Source of the DNA: JBHJGM01 sp964405825
Lineage (GTDB): Bacteria > Verrucomicrobiota > Verrucomicrobiia > Opitutales > JBHJGM01
Direction: 5' to 3'
DNA length: 64,000 nt
NCBI GenBank assembly: GCA_964405825.1
Contig: CAYOPI010000006.1
Coordinates: forward strand, 20,175 to 84,174
Under the pieces are notes generated by a model. The model was not told where the DNA came from and did not search any database. It saw only the letters and a list, made by a program, of their open reading frames with translations. Position 1 is the stretch's first letter. Each line of letters starts with the position of its first letter. Position numbers and translations under genes: made by a program. Below, one piece after another: positions 36,354 through 45,258 of the stretch.

Positions 36354-39300
36354 TCACTCCGCGCGGAGCCGGCGCACCTTCTCCTGTAGTTTTTTTTCGG
36401 ATACAGGCTCGGCCGTCCCAAGTTCCTGTGCGTAGATCGAAACCTTCAGCTCCTCGATCAGCCAGCGCAGCTCTTCGAGTTCGGCACGCTTGCGGGCGCG
36501 GCGCCTGGGGTCGCGCATGGCCTCGTTGTAGGCCTGGACGAAAGGAGCGATGCGGGCGGCCTTCCGGGCATCACGCGCGGGATCGAGACGGGCGCGTTCG
36601 GCGCGTTTCTTCAGGGCACGCAGGTAGCGCTCGAGGCGTTCAAACCGAGTGAAGGGCACCCGCTGGCAGACGTCGGCGGGAACGAGCCGCTCGGCCTCGG
36701 GCTTGAGTCCCTTGATGCCGCTGTCGCCGAGGACCAGGCGCTGGCGCAGCTCGAGCAGACGCTTGAGCTGATCGACCAGCCGCGGGACAAGGCCGCGCAG
36801 GCGCTCCTTCGCCGTTTCGGTGCATTGCCGGAACTTCGCCTGCTGCAAAGGTAGGATCGTCGCGGGCAGCAGAAGGGTCTGGCGAAGATTGGCCAGCAGC
36901 TGCGAGCGCACGTCCTCCAGCGGGCCCAGGGTGATGAGCAGCGGGCCGACCTTCCGCAGGTCCTTGAGGTCTTTCTCCAGCCAGGCAAACTCGCGGCCGA
37001 GTTCGCGTTCGGCCAGTTGGAGCCAGCCGCCGCGGGTGACCTGAAGGGCTTCGTCGCGGGTTGGCACGAGGACCACGGAGACGGTCTGGTCGGCGTTCGC
37101 GCGCAGCGCCGGCCAGGCCGTGACGGTCACTTCTCCAACCAGACCGACCTCGACGGTTTCGGGCAAATCGCCGAAGGTCCACTCGGAGAGTCCCGACTGC
37201 TCCCAACGGGCCCGAGCGCGTTTCCAAAGGCCCGCCGGACCCACTTCGCCTCCCTGGGCCCGGGTCTGTTGACGCTTGCGAAACTCCGAGCGCAGGCGAT
37301 CCCAGTCGCGGTCGGCGGCGACGACCTCCTTGCCCTTCGTATCCGTAAGTTCGATACGGGGGCGAAGGTGCTCGGGAAGGTCTTCTTCCTGCCAGTCCGC
37401 GTCGCTTGTCTCCAGATCAAAGAACTCTTTCACTTTGGCCGCGACCTGGCGGGCAAGCGGATCGGGCGAGGGCTCCAGGTGCTGGCAGATGAAGCGGGCG
37501 TTCTCGTTGAGCGGGCTGAGGCGGCGGCGCTTTTCCTTGGGCAGGTTGCGCAGGAGCAGGCGCACGCGCTCCTCGATGTAGCCGGGCACCAGCCAGTCCA
37601 GGACGCCCGGCTGCAAGCCGCCGAACTGCTCCAGCGGAACCGAAAGAGTCGCGCCGTCGTCAGCCTGTCCAGGCTTGTAGGCATAGCGCAGGGGCAGGGC
37701 CTGGCCATCGATTTGGACGACGTCGGGGAAGGCCTCGGTGGCGGAAGATTCCGCATCCGAGCCCAGAAGCTGCGCCTCGGTCAGACGCAAAAAGCTGTCG
37801 TCACCCTCGTGGCGTCCATTGATGAAGCAGCGTAACTCGGGGACCGCACTGACGTCCTCCAGGCGCTGCGAGTAGAAGCGGTAGAGACGATCATCCAGAG
37901 CGTGCAAAGCGGCCAGACGCAGGCGGGTCTGACGGTCCTCCACGCGGTGGCGGACTTCGCGGTTGTGCTCGAGGAAGCCGAGCTGCTCCTCGATCGTGTC
38001 CTCGACCAGAGCACTGCGGATGAAGATGTCGGTGGCCTCCTCCATGTTGTGCTGACCGTAGGCCACGGCCTTGGAGGCGACCTCGAGCCCGTGCAGGTAG
38101 AGGCGTTCACGGGCGAGGACGCGGCCGGCCTTGGCGTCCCAGTAGGGGTCGGCGATGGAGGCCTTGCAGAGGTGACCGCACAGCTCGGGCAACCAGCGAG
38201 GCTCGATGCGCGCGACGGTGCGGGCAAACAGCTGCGAGGTCTCGACCCACTCGGCGCAGAGCAGCCAGGGAGGCGTGCGTCCATCGCGCTGGTCGGGGTT
38301 GGCTTCAGGTTTCTTTTTCTTGCCGGCCTTCTCGGCGCGGCGGTCAAAGAGCACCGAGCCCGGAAAGATGCGCGCGCGGCGTCCGTGGGTGACGCGGTAC
38401 AGGTTGCCCTCGTCTTTGCGCCCGATGTTACCCGGCAGCGCGACGAGCAGACAGCGGTGAATGGAGGCGGCGTCGGCCGGCTTGCCGTCCAGGCGCACGT
38501 CTCCGAGGTCGCGCATCACGCGCAGGAGCTGGTCGTGGATGTCGCGCCACTCGCGCATGCGCAGGTAAGAGAGGAAGTGCGACTCGCAGAAGCGGCGCAG
38601 CTGGCGCTGGGAGAGCGTCTCGACCTCGTCGTGATAGGCCTCCCAGATATTGTAGAGGGTGAGGAAGTCGCTGTGCTCGTGGCGAAAGCGCCGATGCATT
38701 CGGTCGGCGGCCTCCTGCTGCTCCATCGGGCGCTCGCGCGGGTCCTGGATGGAGAGGCCTGCGGCGATGACAAGCACCTCGGGCAGGCAGTGTTCGCGGC
38801 GGGCCTGCAGGAGCATGCGTCCGACGGTGGGATCGACGGGCAGGCGGGCAAGTTCACGGCCCAAATCGGTCAACTCGTTGGCGTCGTCCAGAGCGCCCAG
38901 GTCCTGCAGGAGACGGTAGCCGCCGGTGATGGCCCGCGTTTCGGGCGGGTCGATGAAGGGGAAGGTCTCGACTTCGCCCAGGCCAAAGGCTTTCAGGCGG
39001 AGGATGACGGCGGCGAGGTTGGAGCGGCGGATCTCGGGTGGGGTGTAGCGGGGACGTGCATTGTAGTCTTTTTCTGAATACAGACGGATGCAAAGCCCCT
39101 CGGCGACGCGGCCCGCCCGGCCCTTGCGCTGGTCGGCGCTGCTCTGGCTGACGGGCTCAATCGGCAGGCGCTGTGTGCGGGTGTGGGCGCTGAAGCGGCT
39201 GATACGCGCCGTCCCCGTGTCGATGACGAAGCGGATGCCCGGCAGCGTGAGCGAGGTCTCGGCGATGTTCGTGGCAAGGATGATCCGACGCTTCTGAGTG

Positions 39301-40313
39301 GGCGCGAAGATGCGCTGCTGCTCGGCTGCGCTGAGCCGTCCGAAGAGCGGAAGCACCTCGGCCCGGCCCACGCTGTAGCGTTCCAGGAGAGCGCGCACCT
39401 CGCGGATCTCGCGCTCGCCGGGAAGGAAGACCAGGATATCGCCAGGCTGGTTGGCCGCGACGATGTCCTCCACGGTCTGGGCTGCGACATCGAGTTGAGA
39501 GACCTCGCCTTCGGCCTCTTCGAGCGGGCGATAATCCACGGAAACGCGAAAGGTGCGCCCGCTGACCTCGACGACCGGCGCGCCCTCGAAGGCCTCGGCA
39601 AAGGCACGGGTGTCGATGGTTGCCGAAGTGACGATGACGCGCAGATCGTCGCGGCGCTGAATCAGCGTGCGCAGACAGCCCAGAAGGAAATCGATGTTGA
39701 GGCTGCGCTCGTGAGCTTCGTCGATGATGAGGGCCTCGTATTCGGACAGGTCAGGGTCGTTCTGCAGTTCGTTGAGGAGGATGCCGTCGGTCATGAACTG
39801 CACGCAGGTGCGCGGGCTGGTCTTGTCGGTGAAGCGAATCTTGGCCCCCACCTCCTGGCCCCAGGGGACGTTGAGTTCCTCAGCCACGCGCCGGGAAATC
39901 GAGAGGGCGGCCACCCGGCGAGGCTGCGTGCAGCCGATTTTGCCCGCCGCTCCCAGGCCGGCCGCCAGGCACATTTTCGGCAACTGGGTGGTCTTGCCCG
40001 AGCCGGTCTCGCCGGCGATGACCAGCACGGGATGCTGCCGGATGAGGTCGACAATCTCCTCGGCGCGCGCGCTAATGGGCAGGAGATCGGGAAAAACGGG
40101 TTTGGGCAGCGACTCGCGGCGTTGAGCGACTTTGGCGGCGGAAGCGTCCACCTGGGCGAGCAGGGCGTCGAGTTTGGGTGCCACGCGGTCGGGGTGCCGG
40201 GCTGGCCAGAGGCGATCAAGGCGCTGACGAAAGCGAGCCCGGTCTCGCATCGCGCACAACGCCAATCGGTTACGGATCTGCTCCGCAATCGCCTCGGGAT
40301 TCGAAACGGTCAT
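36354..40313 (-). CDS. hrpA: ATP-dependent RNA helicase HrpA
   Basis: 1319-residue DEAH-box helicase of full HrpA length. The N-terminal helicase core has Walker A GETGSGKT (101-108), DEAH at 198-201, SATIDTRAF and QRKGRAGR motifs. Then come the winged-helix and ratchet domains, an OB fold and the long HrpA-specific C-terminal region. In E. coli HrpA acts on stalled ribosomes; other roles in mRNA processing have been described. ATG 40313 is preferred to a TTG at 40331. It faces ccoI with no gap and diverges from nifJ across 176 bases. Confidence 0.93.
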   Translation of the reverse strand: MTVSNPEAIAEQIRNRLALCAMRDRARFRQRLDRLWPARHPDRVAPKLDALLAQVDASAAKVAQRRESLPKPVFPDLLPISARAEEIVDLIRQHPVLVIAGETGSGKTTQLPKMCLAAGLGAAGKIGCTQPRRVAALSISRRVAEELNVPWGQEVGAKIRFTDKTSPRTCVQFMTDGILLNELQNDPDLSEYEALIIDEAHERSLNIDFLLGCLRTLIQRRDDLRVIVTSATIDTRAFAEAFEGAPVVEVSGRTFRVSVDYRPLEEAEGEVSQLDVAAQTVEDIVAANQPGDILVFLPGEREIREVRALLERYSVGRAEVLPLFGRLSAAEQQRIFAPTQKRRIILATNIAETSLTLPGIRFVIDTGTARISRFSAHTRTQRLPIEPVSQSSADQRKGRAGRVAEGLCIRLYSEKDYNARPRYTPPEIRRSNLAAVILRLKAFGLGEVETFPFIDPPETRAITGGYRLLQDLGALDDANELTDLGRELARLPVDPTVGRMLLQARREHCLPEVLVIAAGLSIQDPRERPMEQQEAADRMHRRFRHEHSDFLTLYNIWEAYHDEVETLSQRQLRRFCESHFLSYLRMREWRDIHDQLLRVMRDLGDVRLDGKPADAASIHRCLLVALPGNIGRKDEGNLYRVTHGRRARIFPGSVLFDRRAEKAGKKKKPEANPDQRDGRTPPWLLCAEWVETSQLFARTVARIEPRWLPELCGHLCKASIADPYWDAKAGRVLARERLYLHGLEVASKAVAYGQHNMEEATDIFIRSALVEDTIEEQLGFLEHNREVRHRVEDRQTRLRLAALHALDDRLYRFYSQRLEDVSAVPELRCFINGRHEGDDSFLRLTEAQLLGSDAESSATEAFPDVVQIDGQALPLRYAYKPGQADDGATLSVPLEQFGGLQPGVLDWLVPGYIEERVRLLLRNLPKEKRRRLSPLNENARFICQHLEPSPDPLARQVAAKVKEFFDLETSDADWQEEDLPEHLRPRIELTDTKGKEVVAADRDWDRLRSEFRKRQQTRAQGGEVGPAGLWKRARARWEQSGLSEWTFGDLPETVEVGLVGEVTVTAWPALRANADQTVSVVLVPTRDEALQVTRGGWLQLAERELGREFAWLEKDLKDLRKVGPLLITLGPLEDVRSQLLANLRQTLLLPATILPLQQAKFRQCTETAKERLRGLVPRLVDQLKRLLELRQRLVLGDSGIKGLKPEAERLVPADVCQRVPFTRFERLERYLRALKKRAERARLDPARDARKAARIAPFVQAYNEAMRDPRRRARKRAELEELRWLIEELKVSIYAQELGTAEPVSEKKLQEKVRRLRAE

Positions 40314-40489
40314 GGTTTGTGCACGATTCAAGCTTACTGAAGGGCGTGAGAAAACCGGAAACTCTAGCCGTTGGCCCCACGGGTGTCGATGCCTCAGGGC
40401 AATTGAAAGGCTGAGCGCTGCTAAAATTTACTATAAGAATTTATTGACGGCCCTTAGCCCTGTATTTAGACCGCCTTATACTGAGTCTG

Positions 40490-43400
40490 ATGTATTCCAA
40501 GTCCCTTACTGTCAAAGACGCCAACGAGGCAGCGGCGCAGGTTGCCTACAAGCTCAGTGAGCTTGTGGCGATGTATCCAATCACCCCGTCTTCGCCGATG
40601 GCCGAGCACTGCGACGCCTGGTCGGCGGCCGGGCAAAGCAACCTCTGGGGCACGGTCCCGCAGATTGCGCAGCTTCAGTCCGAAGGCGGCGTGGCCGGCG
40701 CGGTCCACGGAGCGCTGCAGGCGGGGGCGTTGACGACGACCTTCACCGCCTCGCAGGGCCTGCTGCTGATGCTGCCCAACATGTACAAGATCGCGGGGGA
40801 GTTGACGCCCTTCTGCATGCATGTGACCGCCCGCAGCCTGGCGACGCACGCGCTGTCGATTTTTGGCGACCACTCCGACGTGATGTGCGCGCGGATGACC
40901 GGCTTTGGCTTTCTGGCGTCGAACTCGGTCCAGGAAGCTCACGACCTGGCGGCGATTGCCCACGCGGCGACGCTGGAAGCGCGCATCCCGCTGATTCACT
41001 TCTTTGACGGCTTCCGCACTTCGCACGAAGTCAACGCCTATACGCCGCTGACCGACGCGCATCTGAAGGAACTGATCTCGGCCGAGGCGATCACGGCCTT
41101 CCGGGAGCGCGCGCTGGACCCCAACCACCCGGTCATCCGCGGCACGGCGCAGAACCCCGACGTGTTCTTCCAGTGCCGCGAGGCGGCCAACCCGTATTTT
41201 GAACAGGCAACTGAGGTGATTGAAGCAGTGATGGCCCGCTTTGCCAAGCTGACCGGACGCGCGTATCGACCTTTCGAATACGTCGGCGATCCGGAAGCCG
41301 AGCGGGTCATCGTGGCGATCGGTTCGGGCACGGAAACGTGTGAACTGGTCGCCCAGCATTTGAATGAATCCGGCGGTAAGACCGGGCTGGTCAAGGTGCG
41401 ACTTTACAGGCCCTTCAGCGCGCAGAAGCTGGCCGAGGCCCTGCCGGCCTCGGTGCGGCGCGTGGCCGTGCTGGACCGGACCAAGGAGCCCGGCGCGGTG
41501 GGGGAGCCCCTCTACCAGGACGTGGTCACCGCGCTCATGGAAACCGGGCGGCTCGGCGAAGTCACGGTGACCGGTGGCCGCTACGGACTGGGCTCAAAGG
41601 AGTTCAACCCGGCAATGGCGAAGGCCGTCTACGACTCACTCGCGGAGGAGAATCCGCGGCGACACTTCACCGTCGGTATCGAGGACGACGTGTCGCGGCT
41701 GTCGCTGCCCGTGGACGAGGACTTCCGCATCGAAGACCCCGACGCAATCCGGGCGGTGTTTTACGGGCTGGGCTCGGACGGCACGGTCGGCGCGAACAAG
41801 AACACGATCAAGATCATCGGCGAGTGCACCGACTACCACGCGCAGGCCTACTTTGTGTACGACTCCAAGAAGTCGGGCGCGCTGACGGTCTCGCACCTGC
41901 GCTTCGGCCCCAACCCGATCCGGGCGCCCTACCTCATCGAGCAGGCGAACTTCGTGGGCTGTCACCAGTGGCAGTTCATCGAGAAGATCGACGTGGCCGA
42001 GTCGGTGGCCGAGGGCGGCGTGCTGCTGCTCAACGCGGTCTTTGCCCCGGACAAACTCTGGGAGCACCTGCCCCGCAACGCCCAGCAGACCATCCTCGAG
42101 CGGAAGCTGCGCGTGTATGCCATCGACGCTTACAAGGTGGCGCGCGAAGCCGGCATGGGCGGGCGCATCAACACGGTCATGCAGACCGCCTTTTTCGCGC
42201 TGTCGGGCGTCCTTCCGGCCGACGAGGCCATCGCCCAGATCAAGCAGGCGATCGAAAAGACTTACGGCAAGCGCGGACCCGAGATCGTCAAGCGCAACTG
42301 CGCCGCGGTGGACCAGACGCTGGCCAACCTCTGTGAGGTGCCGGTGCCCGCGGAGGTCACCAGCGACTGGAACGCCGCCCCTACCCTGCTGCCCGACTCC
42401 GCGCCGGAGTTCATCCGCACCGTGACGGCCGAACTGATGGCCGGCAAAGGCGACCGCCTGCCCGTGAGCGCGTTTCCGGCCGACGGCACCTGGCCCAGCG
42501 GCACCGCGAAGTGGGAGAAGCGCTCCATCGCCCAGGAGGTGCCAGTGTGGGACCCGTCCATTTGCATCCAGTGCAACAAGTGCGCCCTGGTTTGCCCGCA
42601 CGCGGCCATTCGCGCGAAGTTCTACGACGAGGACGCGCTCAAGGACGCGCCCGAGGACTGGCAGTCGGTCAAGTTCCGCTCGCGCGAGGTTGCCGGAAAG
42701 TTCTTCACGATTCAGGTCGCGCCGGAGGACTGCACGGGCTGCACGCTCTGCGTCCATGTATGCCCGAGCAAGGACAAGCACAACCCGCGGCACAAGGCGA
42801 TCGACATGACGGCGCTGATCGAGGTGCGCGAGCGCGAGCAGCGCAAGTTCACCTACTTTGAACAGATCACCCCGCCCGACCGCACCTCGCTCTCGATGGA
42901 CGTCAAGGGCACGCAGTTCCGACAGCCCTTGTTCGAGTACTCGGGTGCCTGTGCCGGCTGCGGCGAGACCCCTTACATCAAGCTGCTGACCCAGCTGGTG
43001 GGCGACCGGCTGTTGATCGCCAACGCCACCGGGTGTTCCTCGATTTACGGCGGGAATCTGCCGACCACGCCCTACACGATGGACCACCGGGGCCGTGGCC
43101 CGGCCTGGAGCAATTCGCTCTTTGAAGACAACGCGGAGTTTGGGCTGGGCATGCGCCTGGCCGCCGACAAGCGCCTGGGCATGGCGTTCGAAAAGCTGGA
43201 GGCGCTGGCCCAGGGGCTGGACGCCGACCTGGTGCAGGCGCTCAAGGGCAATCCGCAAGTGACCGAAGCCCAGGTGCAGGCTCAGCGTGAGTACGTGGAA
43301 CGGCTCAAGCCGGCGCTGGCGTCATTGCCGGACGGTGGCGCGCAGGCCCTGTTGGCGAATATCGACGACCTCGTGCGCAAGTCGGTCTGGGTGGTTGGCG

Positions 43401-44092
43401 GTGACGGCTGGGCCTATGACATCGGCTACGGCGGCCTCGACCATGTCCTGGCCTCGGGCGAAGATGTGAACATTCTTGTGCTGGATACGGAGGTGTATTC
43501 CAACACCGGCGGGCAGCAGTCCAAGTCCACTCCGCTGGGAGCAGTTGCTAAGTTTGCCGCCGCCGGCAAGGCGCGCCCGAAGAAGGATTTGGGACGGATC
43601 GCGATGGGCTACGGCAACGTCTATGTGGCCAGCATTGCGATGGGGGCCAAGGACACCCAGACGGTCAACGCGCTGGCCGAAGCCGAAAGTTTCCGCGGGC
43701 CTTCGCTGGTCATCGCCTACAGCCACTGCATCGCCCACGGCTTCAATCTGGGCTTTGGCATGGAGCAGCAAAAGCGCGCGATGCAGACAGGCTACTGGCC
43801 GCTGTACCGCTACGACCCGCGGCGCGAAGCCGAAGGCGAGCCGGCGTTGAAACTGGACAGCCCCAAGCCCAAGCTGCGGCTGCAGGATTTCCTCGAGCAG
43901 GAGGCGCGTTACAAGATTCTGATGAACGCCGACCCGGAGCGCGCAGCCACCCTGGCCGAGCTTGCTCAGGAGCAGATTCAGGAGCGCTACGAACGGCTGG
44001 ACCGCCTGTCAAAAATCGCGCCACCGCCGAAACAGGACGAGGGAGAGGAGCCCCCGGCTGAGTCCGCCTCCACCAACGGCGCCGCCAAGTAA
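40490..44092 (+). CDS. nifJ: Pyruvate:ferredoxin (flavodoxin) oxidoreductase
   Basis: 1200-residue single-chain PFOR, which oxidises pyruvate to acetyl-CoA and CO2 with reduction of ferredoxin or flavodoxin. Domains in order: pyrimidine-binding TPP domain (YPITPSSPMAEHCDAW), the central transketolase-C-like domain, the gamma domain (FYGLGSDGTVGANKNTIK), a two-cluster ferredoxin domain (CIQCNKCALVCP near 692, CTGCTLCVHVCP near 747), and the TPP diphosphate domain with CAGCGE near 820 and GDGWAYDIGYGG. It suggests anaerobic or low-oxygen metabolism. Upstream, TTGACG (40444-40449) and TATACT (40477-40482) are possible promoter parts. It is followed after 20 bases by a dihydroorotate dehydrogenase-like gene. 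Confidence 0.97.
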   Translation: MYSKSLTVKDANEAAAQVAYKLSELVAMYPITPSSPMAEHCDAWSAAGQSNLWGTVPQIAQLQSEGGVAGAVHGALQAGALTTTFTASQGLLLMLPNMYKIAGELTPFCMHVTARSLATHALSIFGDHSDVMCARMTGFGFLASNSVQEAHDLAAIAHAATLEARIPLIHFFDGFRTSHEVNAYTPLTDAHLKELISAEAITAFRERALDPNHPVIRGTAQNPDVFFQCREAANPYFEQATEVIEAVMARFAKLTGRAYRPFEYVGDPEAERVIVAIGSGTETCELVAQHLNESGGKTGLVKVRLYRPFSAQKLAEALPASVRRVAVLDRTKEPGAVGEPLYQDVVTALMETGRLGEVTVTGGRYGLGSKEFNPAMAKAVYDSLAEENPRRHFTVGIEDDVSRLSLPVDEDFRIEDPDAIRAVFYGLGSDGTVGANKNTIKIIGECTDYHAQAYFVYDSKKSGALTVSHLRFGPNPIRAPYLIEQANFVGCHQWQFIEKIDVAESVAEGGVLLLNAVFAPDKLWEHLPRNAQQTILERKLRVYAIDAYKVAREAGMGGRINTVMQTAFFALSGVLPADEAIAQIKQAIEKTYGKRGPEIVKRNCAAVDQTLANLCEVPVPAEVTSDWNAAPTLLPDSAPEFIRTVTAELMAGKGDRLPVSAFPADGTWPSGTAKWEKRSIAQEVPVWDPSICIQCNKCALVCPHAAIRAKFYDEDALKDAPEDWQSVKFRSREVAGKFFTIQVAPEDCTGCTLCVHVCPSKDKHNPRHKAIDMTALIEVREREQRKFTYFEQITPPDRTSLSMDVKGTQFRQPLFEYSGACAGCGETPYIKLLTQLVGDRLLIANATGCSSIYGGNLPTTPYTMDHRGRGPAWSNSLFEDNAEFGLGMRLAADKRLGMAFEKLEALAQGLDADLVQALKGNPQVTEAQVQAQREYVERLKPALASLPDGGAQALLANIDDLVRKSVWVVGGDGWAYDIGYGGLDHVLASGEDVNILVLDTEVYSNTGGQQSKSTPLGAVAKFAAAGKARPKKDLGRIAMGYGNVYVASIAMGAKDTQTVNALAEAESFRGPSLVIAYSHCIAHGFNLGFGMEQQKRAMQTGYWPLYRYDPRREAEGEPALKLDSPKPKLRLQDFLEQEARYKILMNADPERAATLAELAQEQIQERYERLDRLSKIAPPPKQDEGEEPPAESASTNGAAK

Positions 44093-44112
44093 CACAGAGA
44101 CTTTCCTGACGC

Positions 44113-45132
44113 ATGACCACGCTGACCACCCCTGACCTTTCCACTGAGTACCTCGGCCTGAAGCTGGCGCATCCCCTCGTGGCGGGCGCGTCCCCGATGG
44201 TGGACCACATCGATCAGGTGCGCCGGCTGGAGGACGCCGGTGTGGCCGCGATTGTGATGCACTCGCTCTTTGAGGAGCAGATTCGCGCCTTTGAGGATGC
44301 GCTGGAGTCCTACATTGTCAGCCACGAGGAGAACTTCGCTGAAGCCACGACGTATTTCCCCCGCACGATCGATTTTGCCCTGGGTCCGGACCAGTACCTG
44401 GCGCAGCTGCAAAAGATCAAGGAGACCGTCGATGTGCCGGTGGTGGCTTCGTTGAACGGGCTGAATCTGGGCGGATGGATCGAGTACGCCACGCAGATGG
44501 AGTCCGCCGGTGCCGATGCGCTGGAGTTGAATCTCTACCAGGTGCCGACCGAACTCGAAGACACCGAGTCACAGGTTCTGGAAAACCTGCTGGAAGTCGT
44601 CTCGGTGGTGCGGCAGGCCGTGCGCATTCCGCTGGCGGTCAAGCTCAGCCCATTCTTCACGGCGCTGCCGAATTTTGCGCGTCGCCTGCAGGCCATGGGC
44701 GTCAACGGCCTGGTGCTCTTCAACCGCTTTTACCAGCCCGACATCGACGTTGAAAACCTGGAGATGCGGCCGCGTCTGCAGTTGTCCGACCCAAGCGAGC
44801 TGGGCCTGAGGCTGCGTTGGCTGGCGGTCCTCTACGGGCGCACCGGCCTGGACCTTGCGCTGACCGGCGGGGTGCACTCGGCCGTGGACGCGATCAAGGG
44901 GGTCATGACCGGTGCCGCATGCGTGCAGGTGGTGTCGGCGCTGTTGAAGAACGGGCCGGAGTACGTGCAGACCTTGCGCCAGGACATGTTGCACTGGATG
45001 GAAGAGAACGAGTTTGAATCCATCGAGCAGATGCGTGGGAACATGAGCTACCTGCACTGCCCGGATCCGTCCGCGATTGAACGGGCCAACTACCTGCGCA
45101 TTTTGCAAAGCTGGCGGCCAACCGAAGCCTGA
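44113..45132 (+). CDS. Dihydroorotate dehydrogenase-like protein
   Basis: 339-residue FMN-binding TIM-barrel protein resembling class 1 dihydroorotate dehydrogenases: LGLKLAHPLVAGASPMVDH at the start, VVASLNGLNLGGW, ALELNLYQVP, LAVKLSPFFT and ALTGGVHSAVDAIKGVMTGA. Proteins of this type are often encoded next to nifJ in anaerobes and are not thought to serve in pyrimidine synthesis. The active-site cysteine or serine of true PyrD is not obvious. It probably shares a transcript with nifJ. Confidence 0.88.
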   Translation: MTTLTTPDLSTEYLGLKLAHPLVAGASPMVDHIDQVRRLEDAGVAAIVMHSLFEEQIRAFEDALESYIVSHEENFAEATTYFPRTIDFALGPDQYLAQLQKIKETVDVPVVASLNGLNLGGWIEYATQMESAGADALELNLYQVPTELEDTESQVLENLLEVVSVVRQAVRIPLAVKLSPFFTALPNFARRLQAMGVNGLVLFNRFYQPDIDVENLEMRPRLQLSDPSELGLRLRWLAVLYGRTGLDLALTGGVHSAVDAIKGVMTGAACVQVVSALLKNGPEYVQTLRQDMLHWMEENEFESIEQMRGNMSYLHCPDPSAIERANYLRILQSWRPTEA

Positions 45133-45258
45133 TTCCGGAATGGCCGGCCCTTGAGCGGAACGGCGACCGCCCGATCGTTGTCCGGGTACACTTGTAAAGG
45201 CACAGGCGACGCTTGCCTTGGCAATGAGTGATCGGTTAAGCCCTGCAAGATTAGGTTG

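Noticed and set aside
40444..40482. nifJ promoter from TTGACG and TATACT
   Set aside because: The two boxes are too far apart (27 bases) to pair, and at 17-bp spacing each has only a poor partner. Mentioned but not called.
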